A stretch of 34,185 nucleotides of DNA from Patescibacteria group bacterium (GCA_030916545.1 JAUPWI010000003.1:1-34185), one strand, 5' to 3'. Counted from the first letter of the stretch, positions 25,470-33,782 are shown. Translations and numbers: made by a program. The notes: generated by a model not told the origin, from the letters alone.

Positions 25470-26237
25470 ATGCCCGAAGAGAAAGAAATCGTCATCAAGG
25501 TGAGTGGGCTCAAGAAAAGCTTTCATGTCGGAGAGCAGGATATTCCTGTCCTGTTCGGTATCGATCTCGAGATCCGGAGGGGGGAATTCGTCCTTCTGGT
25601 CGGCCCGTCCGGTTGCGGGAAATCGACGCTCTTGCATACGATTTACGGCCTGGAGAGCCCGACCGAAGGGACGGTATTCATCGAAGAGGAGGACATTTGG
25701 GCAAAGACGAAGAACTGGAGGGCGAATTTCCGCAACAGATACATCGGATTCGTTCCGCAGCAACCGTTTTGGATCAAGTCGCTGACCGTCATCGAGAATA
25801 TCGCCATACCGGGGGTCATCGCGGGTAAGACGTTCAGTGAGAGTATTACCATCGCGGCGAAGCTGATTGAGCTTGTTGGGATGGGCAAGTGGGCGAATCA
25901 TCGCCCGTTCGATCTTTCTGGAGGACAGCAGCAGCGTATCGCGCTCGCTCGCTCGCTGCTCCTGAACCCGAAATTCATCATCGCGGACGAACCGACCGGA
26001 AACCTCGACCTGAAAGCCGGGGAGCAGCTGATGAGTCTGGTCGGAAGTATCTCCCGGCAGTTCCAGATCACGATCATCATGGTCACGCACAACATGGATC
26101 AATATAAGTTCGGATCGAGAATTATCAACATGGTGGATGGTAGGGTCACTTCGGACGCGATTAATCAGCAGTTCATCGGAATGATCGATGAAGCTACGGT
26201 TCAGCAGGCAATGCAGGAAGCATCCCAAACGATATGA
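25470..26237 (+). CDS. ABC transporter ATP-binding protein (MacB/LolD-type)
   Basis: This ATPase subunit is 255 residues from ATG 25470. Walker A is GPSGCGKS (45-52), the Q-loop lies in VPQQPF (95-100), the signature is LSGGQQQR (149-156), Walker B is FIIADE (169-174) with the D-loop GNLD, and the H-loop histidine is H207. The sequence fits the LolD/MacB/FtsE branch. These ATPases drive MacB-like permeases by a mechanotransmission mechanism rather than classical transport. The C-terminal 40 residues extend beyond the core domain. A frame-compatible ATG at 25440 would add 10 residues, but 25470 has a GAGAAG purine stretch just upstream. Its stop codon overlaps the start of the permease gene (ATGA at 26234), so the two are translationally coupled. 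Confidence 0.93.
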   Translation: MPEEKEIVIKVSGLKKSFHVGEQDIPVLFGIDLEIRRGEFVLLVGPSGCGKSTLLHTIYGLESPTEGTVFIEEEDIWAKTKNWRANFRNRYIGFVPQQPFWIKSLTVIENIAIPGVIAGKTFSESITIAAKLIELVGMGKWANHRPFDLSGGQQQRIALARSLLLNPKFIIADEPTGNLDLKAGEQLMSLVGSISRQFQITIIMVTHNMDQYKFGSRIINMVDGRVTSDAINQQFIGMIDEATVQQAMQEASQTI

Positions 26238-27580
26238 GCTTTTTTTCACGCATCAGGAAGGGAAAGGAAGGAGGTGCCCCCGAAAAGACGGTCCCACTCG
26301 GAGGGTCGAGGGTTTCTTTTTCTCCCGACATCCATTTTTCCCACATGCTGCTTTCGTCCGTCCTTTTCATCGGGTGGCGCAACATGTTCGCGAATCGGAT
26401 GCGGTCTGTGTTGACCGTCGGTGGAGTGGCGATCGGTATCGGAATTATCACATTGCTCATCGCACTCGGTTTCGGGGTACAGGGTATGGTCATCCGCGAG
26501 GTGACGAAGAACAATCCGAGTGACATCATCGATATCAGCAATAAGAGCCTGGATAATTTCGCTTTGTTAGACAAGGCGACTATCGGCAAGATGCAGAATA
26601 TAGACGGTATCAAGGAAGTCGAGGTTCGGGCGAGCATCGGAGGAAAGTTCGTGAGTGGTGAATCCCAGACTGACGTGACGCTCAACGCTATCAGCCGGCA
26701 TTTTCTCGATCTGGCGAGGACCGACATCCGTGAGGAGACGAGGGAAGCACTATTCGCTACTCCTCGCGCTATTCTCGTGACACCAAAACTGGCCTCTTTG
26801 CTCGGATATGAGAATCCGGAGGATATCATAGGGAGAGAGATTGAATACAGCGCGATTGTGACAAGTGACATGATTGCATCCGATCTCAAGGAGGGCGAGG
26901 AGGCGATTCCGTTGGATGAGAGCCAAAACAAGCTCAATATCGTGGGAGTCGTCAAGGATCCAACGAGAGACGATTCGGTATACGCCTATGTCCCGCTCGA
27001 GGTCATACGAGCCCGGTATGGAAATATCGCCGGACAATTCGCCAAAGCGAGAGTGGAGGACGAGTCCTCCATCGAGTCGGTCAGGTTGCAGATCGAACAG
27101 ACCGCCTTCGTGACCGAGAGTATCGTCGATACGATCGCGGATATCAATTCCTTCTTCTCTATCGTCCGTGGCATTTTGATCGTCTTCGGCGTCATCATTA
27201 TGTCCATCTCGGCGATGGGCATGCTCAATACGCTCAGCGTCTCTCTTCTCCAGCGTACGAAGGAAGTCGGTATCTTGAAAGCGCTCGGCGCGAAAAGATC
27301 TGATATTTTTAAGATGTTCATTTTCGAGGCTTTTCTGATCAGTTTTCTCGGAGGATCACTCGGCCTACTCTTTGGTTACGGCGGTGCGAAAGGGATTAAC
27401 ACCGGCGTGAATTTCTTGGCACAGAAGTATGATGTTGCCAGTATGAATTTTGTGCAGCTCCCCTCGGCATTCGTCATTTCCATCGTCGTCTTCATCTTCT
27501 TTCTGGGGCTTATTACTGGGATATTCCCCGCTCTTCGTGCTTCGAAGATCCATGCTCTCGAAGCGCTCCGATACGAATAG
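26234..27580 (+). CDS. MacB/FtsX-like ABC transporter permease
   Basis: The 448-residue permease has the four-helix MacB/FtsX layout. A cytoplasmic N-terminus of about 50 residues is followed by the first helix (RMRSVLTVGGVAIGIGIITLLIALGFG). A MacB_PCD-like extracytoplasmic domain of some 220 residues follows. The C-terminal FtsX domain has three helices around IVRGILIVFGVIIMSISAMG, FLISFLGGSLGLLFGYGG and FVISIVVFIFFLGLITGIFP, ending PALRASKIHALEALRYE, the family hallmark. Such pairs export lipoproteins, peptides or drugs, or transmit signals across the membrane. No adaptor (MacA-like) gene is in the window. It overlaps the ATPase gene by four bases. Confidence 0.92.
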   Translation: MSFFSRIRKGKEGGAPEKTVPLGGSRVSFSPDIHFSHMLLSSVLFIGWRNMFANRMRSVLTVGGVAIGIGIITLLIALGFGVQGMVIREVTKNNPSDIIDISNKSLDNFALLDKATIGKMQNIDGIKEVEVRASIGGKFVSGESQTDVTLNAISRHFLDLARTDIREETREALFATPRAILVTPKLASLLGYENPEDIIGREIEYSAIVTSDMIASDLKEGEEAIPLDESQNKLNIVGVVKDPTRDDSVYAYVPLEVIRARYGNIAGQFAKARVEDESSIESVRLQIEQTAFVTESIVDTIADINSFFSIVRGILIVFGVIIMSISAMGMLNTLSVSLLQRTKEVGILKALGAKRSDIFKMFIFEAFLISFLGGSLGLLFGYGGAKGINTGVNFLAQKYDVASMNFVQLPSAFVISIVVFIFFLGLITGIFPALRASKIHALEALRYE

Positions 27581-27702
27581 GAGGTGCTTCTCCCGGAGTT
27601 GTGCCGACATATGTGGGGCTTCTTGATTTGGGCTGGGAATGGTCATTGAAAGAAGGGGAATTTTTGGTACCTCTTGCGGGATTTTTGGAAGAAAATGCTA
27701 TC

Positions 27703-27732
27703 TTGACATGCCCTGAATTAGCAATCTATAAT
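27703..27732 (+). promoter_or_regulatory. Strong sigma-70 type promoter of groEL
   Basis: A perfect TTGACA (27703-27708) and a perfect TATAAT (27727-27732) are separated by 18 bases. The -10 box lies inside the CIRCE operator, so repressor binding would block it directly. Transcription should start near 27739. Confidence 0.85.
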
Positions 27733-27744
27733 AGGGAGTGCTAA
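27718..27744 (+). promoter_or_regulatory. CIRCE operator (HrcA binding site)
   Basis: TTAGCAATC (27718-27726), nine bases, then GAGTGCTAA (27736-27744). This matches the CIRCE consensus TTAGCACTC-N9-GAGTGCTAA with a single change. It indicates heat-shock control of groEL by HrcA, whose gene is not in this window. Confidence 0.93.
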
Positions 27745-27801
27745 ATGGTAAACAGAATAAGAGACGAGATCATTCGCTTGCGTAGAGAACTCATTTTTTG
27801 A
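27745..27801 (+). CDS. Possible 18-codon leader peptide between CIRCE and groEL
   Basis: An ATG directly after the CIRCE element opens an 18-codon frame (MVNRIRDEIIRLRRELIF) that ends TGA at 27799-27801. The predicted transcription start near 27739 lies only about 6 bases upstream, so it would be translated almost leaderless. It is basic and amphipathic and unlike any protein I know. It may be chance. Confidence 0.2.
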   Translation: MVNRIRDEIIRLRRELIF

Positions 27802-27840
27802 GAACGAACACAAGAGGATGGCTGAGTCGATAAGAATGTT

Positions 27841-29490
27841 ATGGCGAAACAGATTGCGTATAGTGCCGTCGCCCGCCGGAGCATGAAAGCGGGAATCGAT
27901 AAGGTGGCGGATGCGGTCAAGGTGACGCTCGGACCCAAGGGACGGAATGTTATTCTCTCGAAGAGCTATGGAGGGCCGACGATCACGAATGACGGAGTGA
28001 CCATCGCGAAGGATATCGAACTGAAGGATAATTTCGAGAATCTCGGGGCCTCACTCATCAAGCAGGTCGCCGAGAAGACGAACGATATCGCCGGTGATGG
28101 GACGACGACTTCGACGGTCATCATGCAGGCGCTTGCCCGCGAGGGACTCAAGTTCGTCGAGACCGGGATCAATCCGGTCGGAATCCGACGCGGGATGGAG
28201 GCGGCCAAAGCCGATGTCATCGAATCTCTCAAGAAGAATTCCCAGCCGATCAGGGATAAGAAATCCATCGTTCAGGTGGCGACAATTTCGGCCGAGTCGG
28301 TTGAGATGGGAGAAATGATCGCCGGAGTGATGGAAGCGGTTGGCAAGGACGGTGTCGTGACAACCGAGCAGTCCCAGACACTCGGTCTTTCGAAGGAGAT
28401 CGTTGAGGGGATGAATTTCGATAAGGGATATATTTCCCCATATTTCATGACGAACGCCGAATCCCAGACGGCGGAAATCGCGAATCCGTACATTCTTATC
28501 ACCGACAAGAAGATCTCCGCCATCGCGGAAATCGTCCCGGTGCTCGAGAAGCTTGCACAGATGGGAAAGAAGGATATCGTCATCCTGGCGGAAGATATCG
28601 ACGGTGAGGCGTTGGCGACGCTGGTTGTGAACAAGATCCGGGGGGTGCTCAACGTGCTGGCCGTCAAGGCGCCGGATTTCGGCGATGGACGCAAAGCCAT
28701 CCTTCAGGATATCGCGCTCCTGACTGGGGGGCAGGTGATTTCCGAGGAGAAGGGCATGAAGCTTGAAGCGACCGAGGTTGCTATGCTCGGCCAGGCACAG
28801 AAAATCATCGCTTCGAAAGACGATACGACTATCGTCGGCGGAAAGGGTAAGAAGAAGGATATCGAGGCCCGGGTCAGTGAAATCAAGGCTTTGATCGAGA
28901 AATCGAAGAGCGAGTATGATCGCGAGAAGTTGAAGAAGCGGATGGCGAAATTGGCGGGAGGCGTGGCGGTCATCCGGGTCGGAGCGGCGACCGAGACAGA
29001 GTTGACCTACATGAAGCACAAGATGGAGGATGCGGTCAACGCGACGAAGGCGGCAATCGAGGAAGGTATCGTCGCCGGTGGCGGGACCGCTTTGGTCAAG
29101 GCGGCTGCTTCTGTCGCTTCGGCATTTTCGGCGAAAAAGAAGACTGAAAATCATGAATTTAACGCCGGGTACGAGGCGCTTTTGAAAGCTCTCAATGAAC
29201 CATTGCGGCAAATTGCGATGAACGCCGGTGAGCAGGATGCGGCGGTCGTTCTCAACAAAGTCATCGAGGCGAAAGGCGTCAACTTCGGATACAATGCCAA
29301 GGACAATGTTTATGAGGAGGATATGGTGAAGGCGGGTATCATCGATCCGCTCAAAGTCACCCGGACCGCGCTCGAAAATGCGGTTTCCGTTGCGGCGCTG
29401 CTCTTGACTACTGAGGCGGCGGTCGTCGATATTCCGGAAGAGAAGAAACCGGAAATGCCGGATATGTCCGGTATGGGCGGGATGATGTAA
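27841..29490 (+). CDS. groEL: Chaperonin GroEL (60 kDa, Hsp60)
   Basis: GroEL forms the double-ring chamber in which proteins fold with ATP. This 549-residue protein begins MAKQIAYSAVARRSMKAG. It carries VTLGPKGRNVIL (28-39), SYGGPTITNDGVTIAKDI and the ATP-binding GDGTTTSTV (85-93, with D86). EGIVAGGGTALV and NAGEQDAAVV lie in the C-terminal equatorial domain. It ends MPDMSGMGGMM, the flexible Gly-Met tail. Length is standard (about 545). Expression is controlled by a consensus promoter overlapping a CIRCE operator. No groES is next to it, unlike in most bacteria. The Shine-Dalgarno sequence is weak. A terminator follows at 29514. Confidence 0.99.
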   Translation: MAKQIAYSAVARRSMKAGIDKVADAVKVTLGPKGRNVILSKSYGGPTITNDGVTIAKDIELKDNFENLGASLIKQVAEKTNDIAGDGTTTSTVIMQALAREGLKFVETGINPVGIRRGMEAAKADVIESLKKNSQPIRDKKSIVQVATISAESVEMGEMIAGVMEAVGKDGVVTTEQSQTLGLSKEIVEGMNFDKGYISPYFMTNAESQTAEIANPYILITDKKISAIAEIVPVLEKLAQMGKKDIVILAEDIDGEALATLVVNKIRGVLNVLAVKAPDFGDGRKAILQDIALLTGGQVISEEKGMKLEATEVAMLGQAQKIIASKDDTTIVGGKGKKKDIEARVSEIKALIEKSKSEYDREKLKKRMAKLAGGVAVIRVGAATETELTYMKHKMEDAVNATKAAIEEGIVAGGGTALVKAAASVASAFSAKKKTENHEFNAGYEALLKALNEPLRQIAMNAGEQDAAVVLNKVIEAKGVNFGYNAKDNVYEEDMVKAGIIDPLKVTRTALENAVSVAALLLTTEAAVVDIPEEKKPEMPDMSGMGGMM

Positions 29491-29513
29491 TTCACCCAGG
29501 AAAAAAGACGCGG

Positions 29514-29546
29514 AAAAGGCCCCTCCTGAAGAGAAGGGCCTTTTTT
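29514..29546 (+). terminator. Intrinsic terminator after groEL
   Basis: AAAAGGCCC (29514-29522) and GGGCCTTTT (29536-29544) pair around a 13-nt loop, and the T-run extends to 29546. The A-run on the left means it could also work weakly on the minus strand. Confidence 0.92.
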
Positions 29547-29633
29547 CGTTGAAAGCGGGGGAAAATGAGAGTAAGATGAGAGAGTGGTTGATCCAGAATA
29601 CAATACGTCCGAGAGCGTGACCGTGAGATTTGA

Positions 29634-29939
29634 ATGAATAGTTTTCACGTGGATGAGATTCTTTTCGGGCTGGTTGGCTTTTTCTTTCTGATAAATGCAG
29701 GAGCTTTTTTGGGTATGGCTTTTGATAAGCATCGGAGTCGGACATCCGGAGCGGAACGGATTCCGGAAGGACTGCTGTTCTTTTGGGCGGCCGCGTTCGG
29801 AAGTATCGGGGTGTGGCTTGGTATGCTGGTTTTCCGGCACAAGACTCAGAAATGGTATTTCATCCTGGGTGTCCCGCTTCTGATTCTCGAGAATATCGTT
29901 TTTTTGGTGAGCGTTTCCGAATGGCTGGAGCGGATGTAG
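29634..29939 (+). CDS. DUF1294 small membrane protein
   Basis: This 101-residue protein has three hydrophobic segments (about 8-28, 47-65, 74-92). It also has the DUF1294 pattern: an AFDKHRS motif after the first helix, then RIPEGLLFFWAAAFGSIGVWLGMLVFRHKTQKWYF. The RIPE, FRHKT and K-x-x-F parts are the hallmarks of the family, whose function is not known. It is likely in the cytoplasmic membrane. The start at ATG 29634 gives a typical length. No clear Shine-Dalgarno precedes it. It lies 88 bases after the groEL terminator, so it probably has its own promoter, which I could not identify with confidence. Confidence 0.85.
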   Translation: MNSFHVDEILFGLVGFFFLINAGAFLGMAFDKHRSRTSGAERIPEGLLFFWAAAFGSIGVWLGMLVFRHKTQKWYFILGVPLLILENIVFLVSVSEWLERM

Positions 29940-29975
29940 TTCCAGGTGAAGAAGGGGAGAGTGCCGGGTATCGGA

Positions 29976-30011
29976 AATAAAAAGGCCCCTGAATCGCGAG
30001 GCGACGGGGCA
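29976..30011 (-). terminator. Intrinsic terminator of the minus-strand small RNA
   Basis: On the minus strand GCCCC (30011-30007) and GGGGC (29990-29986) enclose a second small stem, TCGC-CTC-GCGA, and are followed by CTTTTTATTT. No T-run follows on the plus strand, so it ends leftward transcription. Confidence 0.85.
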
Positions 30012-30187
30012 AGAGAGGAAAAAGGGAGAGAAACGTGTGTTGTGTTGTGGGAGACGAGTCGGGAAAGGGTTTTTAAAACCGCCTTCCCGACTCGGTCCTG
30101 GTGGGGATCGTCATCGATGTGAGATCCCTCTCGTCTCCGGTCGCCGATGTTTTGGCGCCCTTTTGCCGCTCTCCTTTGGATTTACTA
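29976..30187 (-). ncRNA. Candidate small RNA of about 210 nt, family not recognised
   Basis: A consensus promoter (30194-30221) and an intrinsic terminator (29976-30011) on the minus strand delimit a transcript of about 210 nt with no gene downstream on that strand. It contains an 11-bp hairpin with CGAGTCGGGAA and TTCCCGACTCG arms (about 30053-30091). A competing pairing joins GGAGACGAG and CTCGTCTCC. GGAGAG near the 5' end can pair with CTCTCC near the 3' end, which would close the RNA into one long rod, loosely like 6S RNA. However, I cannot identify the 6S central bubble. SRP, RNase P and tmRNA hallmarks are absent. A 13-codon frame (MTIPTRTESGRRF) overlaps the hairpin. Confidence 0.65.
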
Positions 30188-30193
30188 TCTTGA

Positions 30194-30221
30194 ATTATAC
30201 TCTTTTCAGGTATTTTGTCAA
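30194..30221 (-). promoter_or_regulatory. Perfect-consensus promoter of the small RNA
   Basis: On the minus strand TTGACA (30221-30216) and TATAAT (30199-30194) are separated by 16 bases. Both hexamers match the sigma-70 consensus exactly, the kind of promoter typical of abundant stable RNAs. It points away from topA into the gene-free interval. Confidence 0.85.
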
Positions 30222-30321
30222 GTTCAGTATTGATTGTGGCTTATTGAAAGGATTTATAAAAGAATTCGAACTATTGCCTGAGCTTTGGCCGTATCGAGGG
30301 TATCTGACGTTCAGCGGAGTC

Positions 30322-32481
30322 CTACTTCTTCAATTTGTCCGGACGATGGTTCGCGCAGGCTTTCTGGCTGCAGCGTTCGGGAATGGTTTTGGTGCCTTCC
30401 ATCATGAGCGCTCCGCAGAGCTTGCAGAGCGTGCCGGTCGGTTTGGCTTTGATCGCATTCTTGCAGTCCGGATAGTGGGAGCAGGAGTAGAAGAGGCCAA
30501 AGCGTCCTTTCCGTTCAATCATATCGCCTTTTGCGCAGACCGGACACCGGACGCCGCTTGAGACGATGGATTTCTCGTCGTTCTTGATGAATTTGCATTT
30601 TGGGAAATTGGAACACGCGATGAAGCCTCCATATTTCCCTTGGCGTTCGATGAGCTTCCCGTCTTTGCAGTCGGGGCAGGCCTCGCCGGTTTCCTTGGGT
30701 GGCTCGATGACTTTGCCTTCTTCGGTCAGGGAACCGTCGCAGTCAGGGAAGCGCGAACAGGAGAAGAACTTTCCGTTGCGCGCGAGCTTGATGACCATGT
30801 TCGATCCGCATTTCGGGCATACGGTGCCTTTCGGAGCATCTCCCATATTGGTGACTTTAGCGATCTTATCCTTGCTCTTGATTTCCTTGGTGAAGGGCGT
30901 ATAGAAATCCTTGAGGGTTTTCGCGTATTCGCGTTCGCCGTTCGCGATGTCATCGAGCTTGTTTTCCATGTCGGCGGTGAACTGTTCGGAGACGATCTCG
31001 CTGAAATGGGTGAAGAGGAAACCGTCGACGACGAGACCAGTGTCCGTCACCCGGAGCGCCTTGCCTTCCTTTTCGACATATCCGCGATCCTGGATGGTCT
31101 TGATGATGCTGGCGTAGGTGGACGGTCGGCCGATGCCTCTCTTCTCGAGCTCCTTGACCAGGCCGGCTTCGGTATAGCGCTTGGGTGGTTCCGTCGCCTT
31201 CTCTTCCGCATCGATACTCCTGAGAGTGAGCCGATCTCCGGTTTTGACTTGGGGTACTTCGACGTCGTCGCCGCGGGCCGTGGTGTCGAGAGCGAGCCAT
31301 CCATCGAAGAGCAGATGTGATCCATTGGCGGTGAAGTGAGGAAGGGATCGGTCGACGGTATTGGCGGTGATCTTGGTCCGGAGGATTTCGGCATCGGTCA
31401 TCTGCGAGGCGAGGGTCCGGATGCGAATCAGGGTGTAGAGGCGCTTCTCATCATCGGAAAAACCGGCGGTCTTTTTGCCCGGGTCGGTCGGCCGGATAGC
31501 CTCGTGGGCTTCCTGGGCATTTTTCGATTTGGTCTGGTAGCGGCGGGTGGCCAGGTACTTCTCGCCGAATTCCTTGTTGATGAGAGCGGCGATTTTGGGG
31601 ATGATTTCTTCGGAAATGGAAACGCTATCGGTACGCATATAGGTGATCGCGCCTTTCTCGTAGAGTTTCTGGGCAGCTCTCATCGTGCGGGAAGGAGAGA
31701 GGCCGAGGCGCGAGCTGGCTGCCTGTTGGAGGGTCGAGGTGGTGAACGGCGGATAGGGACGGCGTTTCGCGTTGGTGGCGACGACGTAGGCGATTTCCCA
31801 TGGGTTTTTCTCCGCGAGTCCGATGATACGATCGCATTCTTGCGTGGTCTTCGGTTGTTCGACACAGGTGAAAACGATCGATTCTTTCTTGGTCGTCTGG
31901 CAGTTGGCGGTGATGATGAAGTAGGCCTCGGGAACGAAAGCCTGGATGGCGTTTTCGCGTTCGGCGAGGATATGGAGCGCCGGCGACTGGACCCGGCCGG
32001 CGGAGAGACCATAGCGGACTTTTTTCCAGACGAGTCCTGAAAGATCGTAGCCGACGAGCCGGTCAAGCACCCGGCGGGCCTCCTGCGCTTTTCGGAGATT
32101 CTGGTCGAGGGGTCTCGGATGAGAGATCGCCTCATTGACCGATTTTTCAGTGATCTCATAGAAGAGGACGCGCCGCGGTTTCTTGATTCCGCAGGCGTCG
32201 GCGACGTGCCAGGCGATGGCTTCGCCTTCGCGGTCGGGGTCGGTCGCCAGGAGCACATCGCTGCTTTTTTTGACGAGCGATGTGATTTCGCGCACGATGC
32301 TTTCTTTTCCGGGACTCACGACATAGCGGGGGATGAATCCGGCTTCGATGTCGATCGCATCCTTATTCGATTTGGGCAGGTCACGCACGTGTCCGACCGA
32401 GGCTACGACCTTATACCCGCCTTTCAGGTACTTTTCGATGGTTTTGGCCTTCGAGGGGGATTCGACGATAAGGAGTTTCAT
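30322..32481 (-). CDS. topA: DNA topoisomerase I (type IA)
   Basis: TopA relaxes negative supercoils by passing one DNA strand through a transient break. The product is 719 residues from ATG 32481, which gives the standard MKLLIVESPSKAKTIEKYL start; the frame is open upstream but that extension is not conserved. The Toprim domain has the metal-binding DPDREGEAIAWH (81-92). AGRVQSPALHILAERE follows, and the catalytic tyrosine is Y281 in GAITYMRTDS. The C-terminus holds four zinc-ribbon units: CPKCGSNM with CSRFPDC, CPDCKDGK with CSNFPKC, CPVCAKGD with CSHYPDC, and a last shorter CKLCG unit. It lies 46 bases after dprA on the same strand. The dprA-topA pair is a common bacterial arrangement. 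No Shine-Dalgarno is seen. Confidence 0.98.
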   Translation of the reverse strand: MKLLIVESPSKAKTIEKYLKGGYKVVASVGHVRDLPKSNKDAIDIEAGFIPRYVVSPGKESIVREITSLVKKSSDVLLATDPDREGEAIAWHVADACGIKKPRRVLFYEITEKSVNEAISHPRPLDQNLRKAQEARRVLDRLVGYDLSGLVWKKVRYGLSAGRVQSPALHILAERENAIQAFVPEAYFIITANCQTTKKESIVFTCVEQPKTTQECDRIIGLAEKNPWEIAYVVATNAKRRPYPPFTTSTLQQAASSRLGLSPSRTMRAAQKLYEKGAITYMRTDSVSISEEIIPKIAALINKEFGEKYLATRRYQTKSKNAQEAHEAIRPTDPGKKTAGFSDDEKRLYTLIRIRTLASQMTDAEILRTKITANTVDRSLPHFTANGSHLLFDGWLALDTTARGDDVEVPQVKTGDRLTLRSIDAEEKATEPPKRYTEAGLVKELEKRGIGRPSTYASIIKTIQDRGYVEKEGKALRVTDTGLVVDGFLFTHFSEIVSEQFTADMENKLDDIANGEREYAKTLKDFYTPFTKEIKSKDKIAKVTNMGDAPKGTVCPKCGSNMVIKLARNGKFFSCSRFPDCDGSLTEEGKVIEPPKETGEACPDCKDGKLIERQGKYGGFIACSNFPKCKFIKNDEKSIVSSGVRCPVCAKGDMIERKGRFGLFYSCSHYPDCKNAIKAKPTGTLCKLCGALMMEGTKTIPERCSQKACANHRPDKLKK

Positions 32482-32527
32482 AAGATAAGACGATTCATCA
32501 GTGAACGTATCGACGCGCCGATCGGTA

Positions 32528-33691
32528 TCAGCGTATTCTCCTATAGTGCATGCCGCCGATATTCTTGGCAAGTCCTTTCATCTCGAGCAGAGTGAGAGCG
32601 GAGGTGATTTCGTTGGCGGAACGCTTTGCCTGTCGGATAATCTGATCGATATGAAGGGATTCATGGGTGAGAATCGACAGGAGAACAGTCTCGTTTTCCG
32701 AAAGCGGAGGGAGCGTTTTGTCGGTCAGTGGATCATCGACGGCGGCCACGGTCGTCGAAAGGGAAAACTCCTCGAGGATGTCCTCGAGGCAGGTGATAAG
32801 TTTTGCACCGTTCTGAATGAGTCGATGGCAGCCGACGGAACCCGGAGAGAAGAGGGACCCGGGGATAGCGAGGACGTCCCGATCGTATTCGAGAGCCAGA
32901 CGGGCGGTGATGAGCGTACCGCTTTGCTCTGTCGCCTCAATGACTAGGGTGGCAGGACTCATACCGGCCATGATGCGATTGCGGGAAGGGAATGTATGGA
33001 GTGCCGCTTGCGTCCCCGGGGCGAGTTCGGAGATGATCGATCCGCCTTGCCTGATGATCCGGTGGGCGAGCGGGAGATGGGACTGTGGTGAGATGGAAGT
33101 GTCATCGACGCCGCTTCCGATGACGGCGAGGGTCGGTCCGTCGCTGTCGAGCGCCGCCTGATGAGCGAGGCCATCGATACCGAAGGCGAGACCGGAAACC
33201 ACCACGAATCCGGCTTGCGAGAGGTGGCGCGAGAAGTCTTGGACGACCTGTCGCCCATATGTCGAGGGACGACGGGTGCCGACGATGGTGATCATCGGGC
33301 GATTCGCATGCCAATCGCCGGAGGTGCCGCGGACATAGAGCAGTATCGGTGCATCGGGTATTTCGCGCAGGAGTGTCGGGAAATCCGTATCGGTATACCC
33401 GATGATGCGGATATCTGGGAACGCAACGCGGAAATCATGCCAGAGAGATGCGGGATCGAGAATGGGGATATGGGTACGGAGGGCGGAGAGAGCGGCCGGG
33501 CGTACGCCGGGCAGCATTCCCTGCGTGTCGAGAACGGTTTGCCAGATAGCCTGTCCTGTTCCGAGGGATCGGAGCAGGGCGAGGAGTGTCTTGTTGCCGA
33601 TACCTGGGATGCGGGAGAGAGCGAGAAGCCAGGCAGCATCGGGAAGCGCCTTTTGATCGGGGACGGTATTCGTGTGTATTTCAGACGCCAT
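32528..33691 (-). CDS. dprA: DNA processing protein DprA (Smf)
   Basis: DprA protects incoming single-stranded DNA during natural transformation and loads RecA on it. In this 387-residue protein, an N-terminal helix-hairpin-helix region (ALSRIPGIGNKTLLALLRSLG, 24-44) is followed by the Rossmann-like DprA domain. That domain has IVGTRRPSTYG (136-146), VSGLAFGIDGLAH (165-177), FPSRNRIMAGMS (234-245), SGTLITA (257-263) and IPGS (276-279). A C-terminal winged helix (about 325-387) covers LSENETVLLSILTHESLHIDQI. All parts of the full-length form are present. The gene is upstream of topA in the same orientation. An extended -10 box, TGTTACAAT on the minus strand (TACAAT at 33711-33706), would make the mRNA nearly leaderless. 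Confidence 0.96.
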   Translation of the reverse strand: MASEIHTNTVPDQKALPDAAWLLALSRIPGIGNKTLLALLRSLGTGQAIWQTVLDTQGMLPGVRPAALSALRTHIPILDPASLWHDFRVAFPDIRIIGYTDTDFPTLLREIPDAPILLYVRGTSGDWHANRPMITIVGTRRPSTYGRQVVQDFSRHLSQAGFVVVSGLAFGIDGLAHQAALDSDGPTLAVIGSGVDDTSISPQSHLPLAHRIIRQGGSIISELAPGTQAALHTFPSRNRIMAGMSPATLVIEATEQSGTLITARLALEYDRDVLAIPGSLFSPGSVGCHRLIQNGAKLITCLEDILEEFSLSTTVAAVDDPLTDKTLPPLSENETVLLSILTHESLHIDQIIRQAKRSANEITSALTLLEMKGLAKNIGGMHYRRIR

Positions 33692-33705
33692 ACGATACGT
33701 ACTTC

Positions 33706-33714
33706 ATTGTAACA
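33706..33714 (-). promoter_or_regulatory. Extended -10 promoter of dprA
   Basis: On the minus strand TGT precedes TACAAT, with no good -35 box. The predicted start site is only about 8 bases before the dprA ATG at 33691. Confidence 0.4.
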
Positions 33715-33730
33715 CGCGAGGGCGTGCGTA

Positions 33731-33758
33731 TGGACAAACGTTCACATTCGGCTATACT
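33731..33758 (+). promoter_or_regulatory. Promoter of the tRNA cluster
   Basis: TGGACA (33731-33736, one change from consensus) and TATACT (33753-33758) are separated by 16 bases. Transcription would start near 33765, 18 bases before tRNA-Ala. Confidence 0.65.
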
Positions 33759-33782
33759 ATCGAGGTATTGAAGAAAAAAGAG

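Larger units (their letters stand above)
29940..30321. other. Gene-free interval between DUF1294 gene and topA
   Basis: No protein gene is credible here. On the minus strand the interval holds a perfect-consensus promoter, a GC-rich structured stretch and a terminator, described as a candidate small RNA. No terminator is seen directly behind topA (stop at 30322), so topA transcripts may run through it. Confidence 0.7.

Noticed and set aside
28051..29745. 564-codon frame antisense to groEL
   Set aside because: A shadow of the GC-rich codon pattern of groEL; no homology and no ribosome site. The same holds for the long antisense frames in dnaE (3342-4103), topA (31336-32040) and the flippase gene (9946-10686).
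30045..30100. Intrinsic terminator at the CGAGTCGGGAA hairpin
   Set aside because: The stem is strong, but no T-run follows it on either strand, so it is treated as internal structure of the small RNA.
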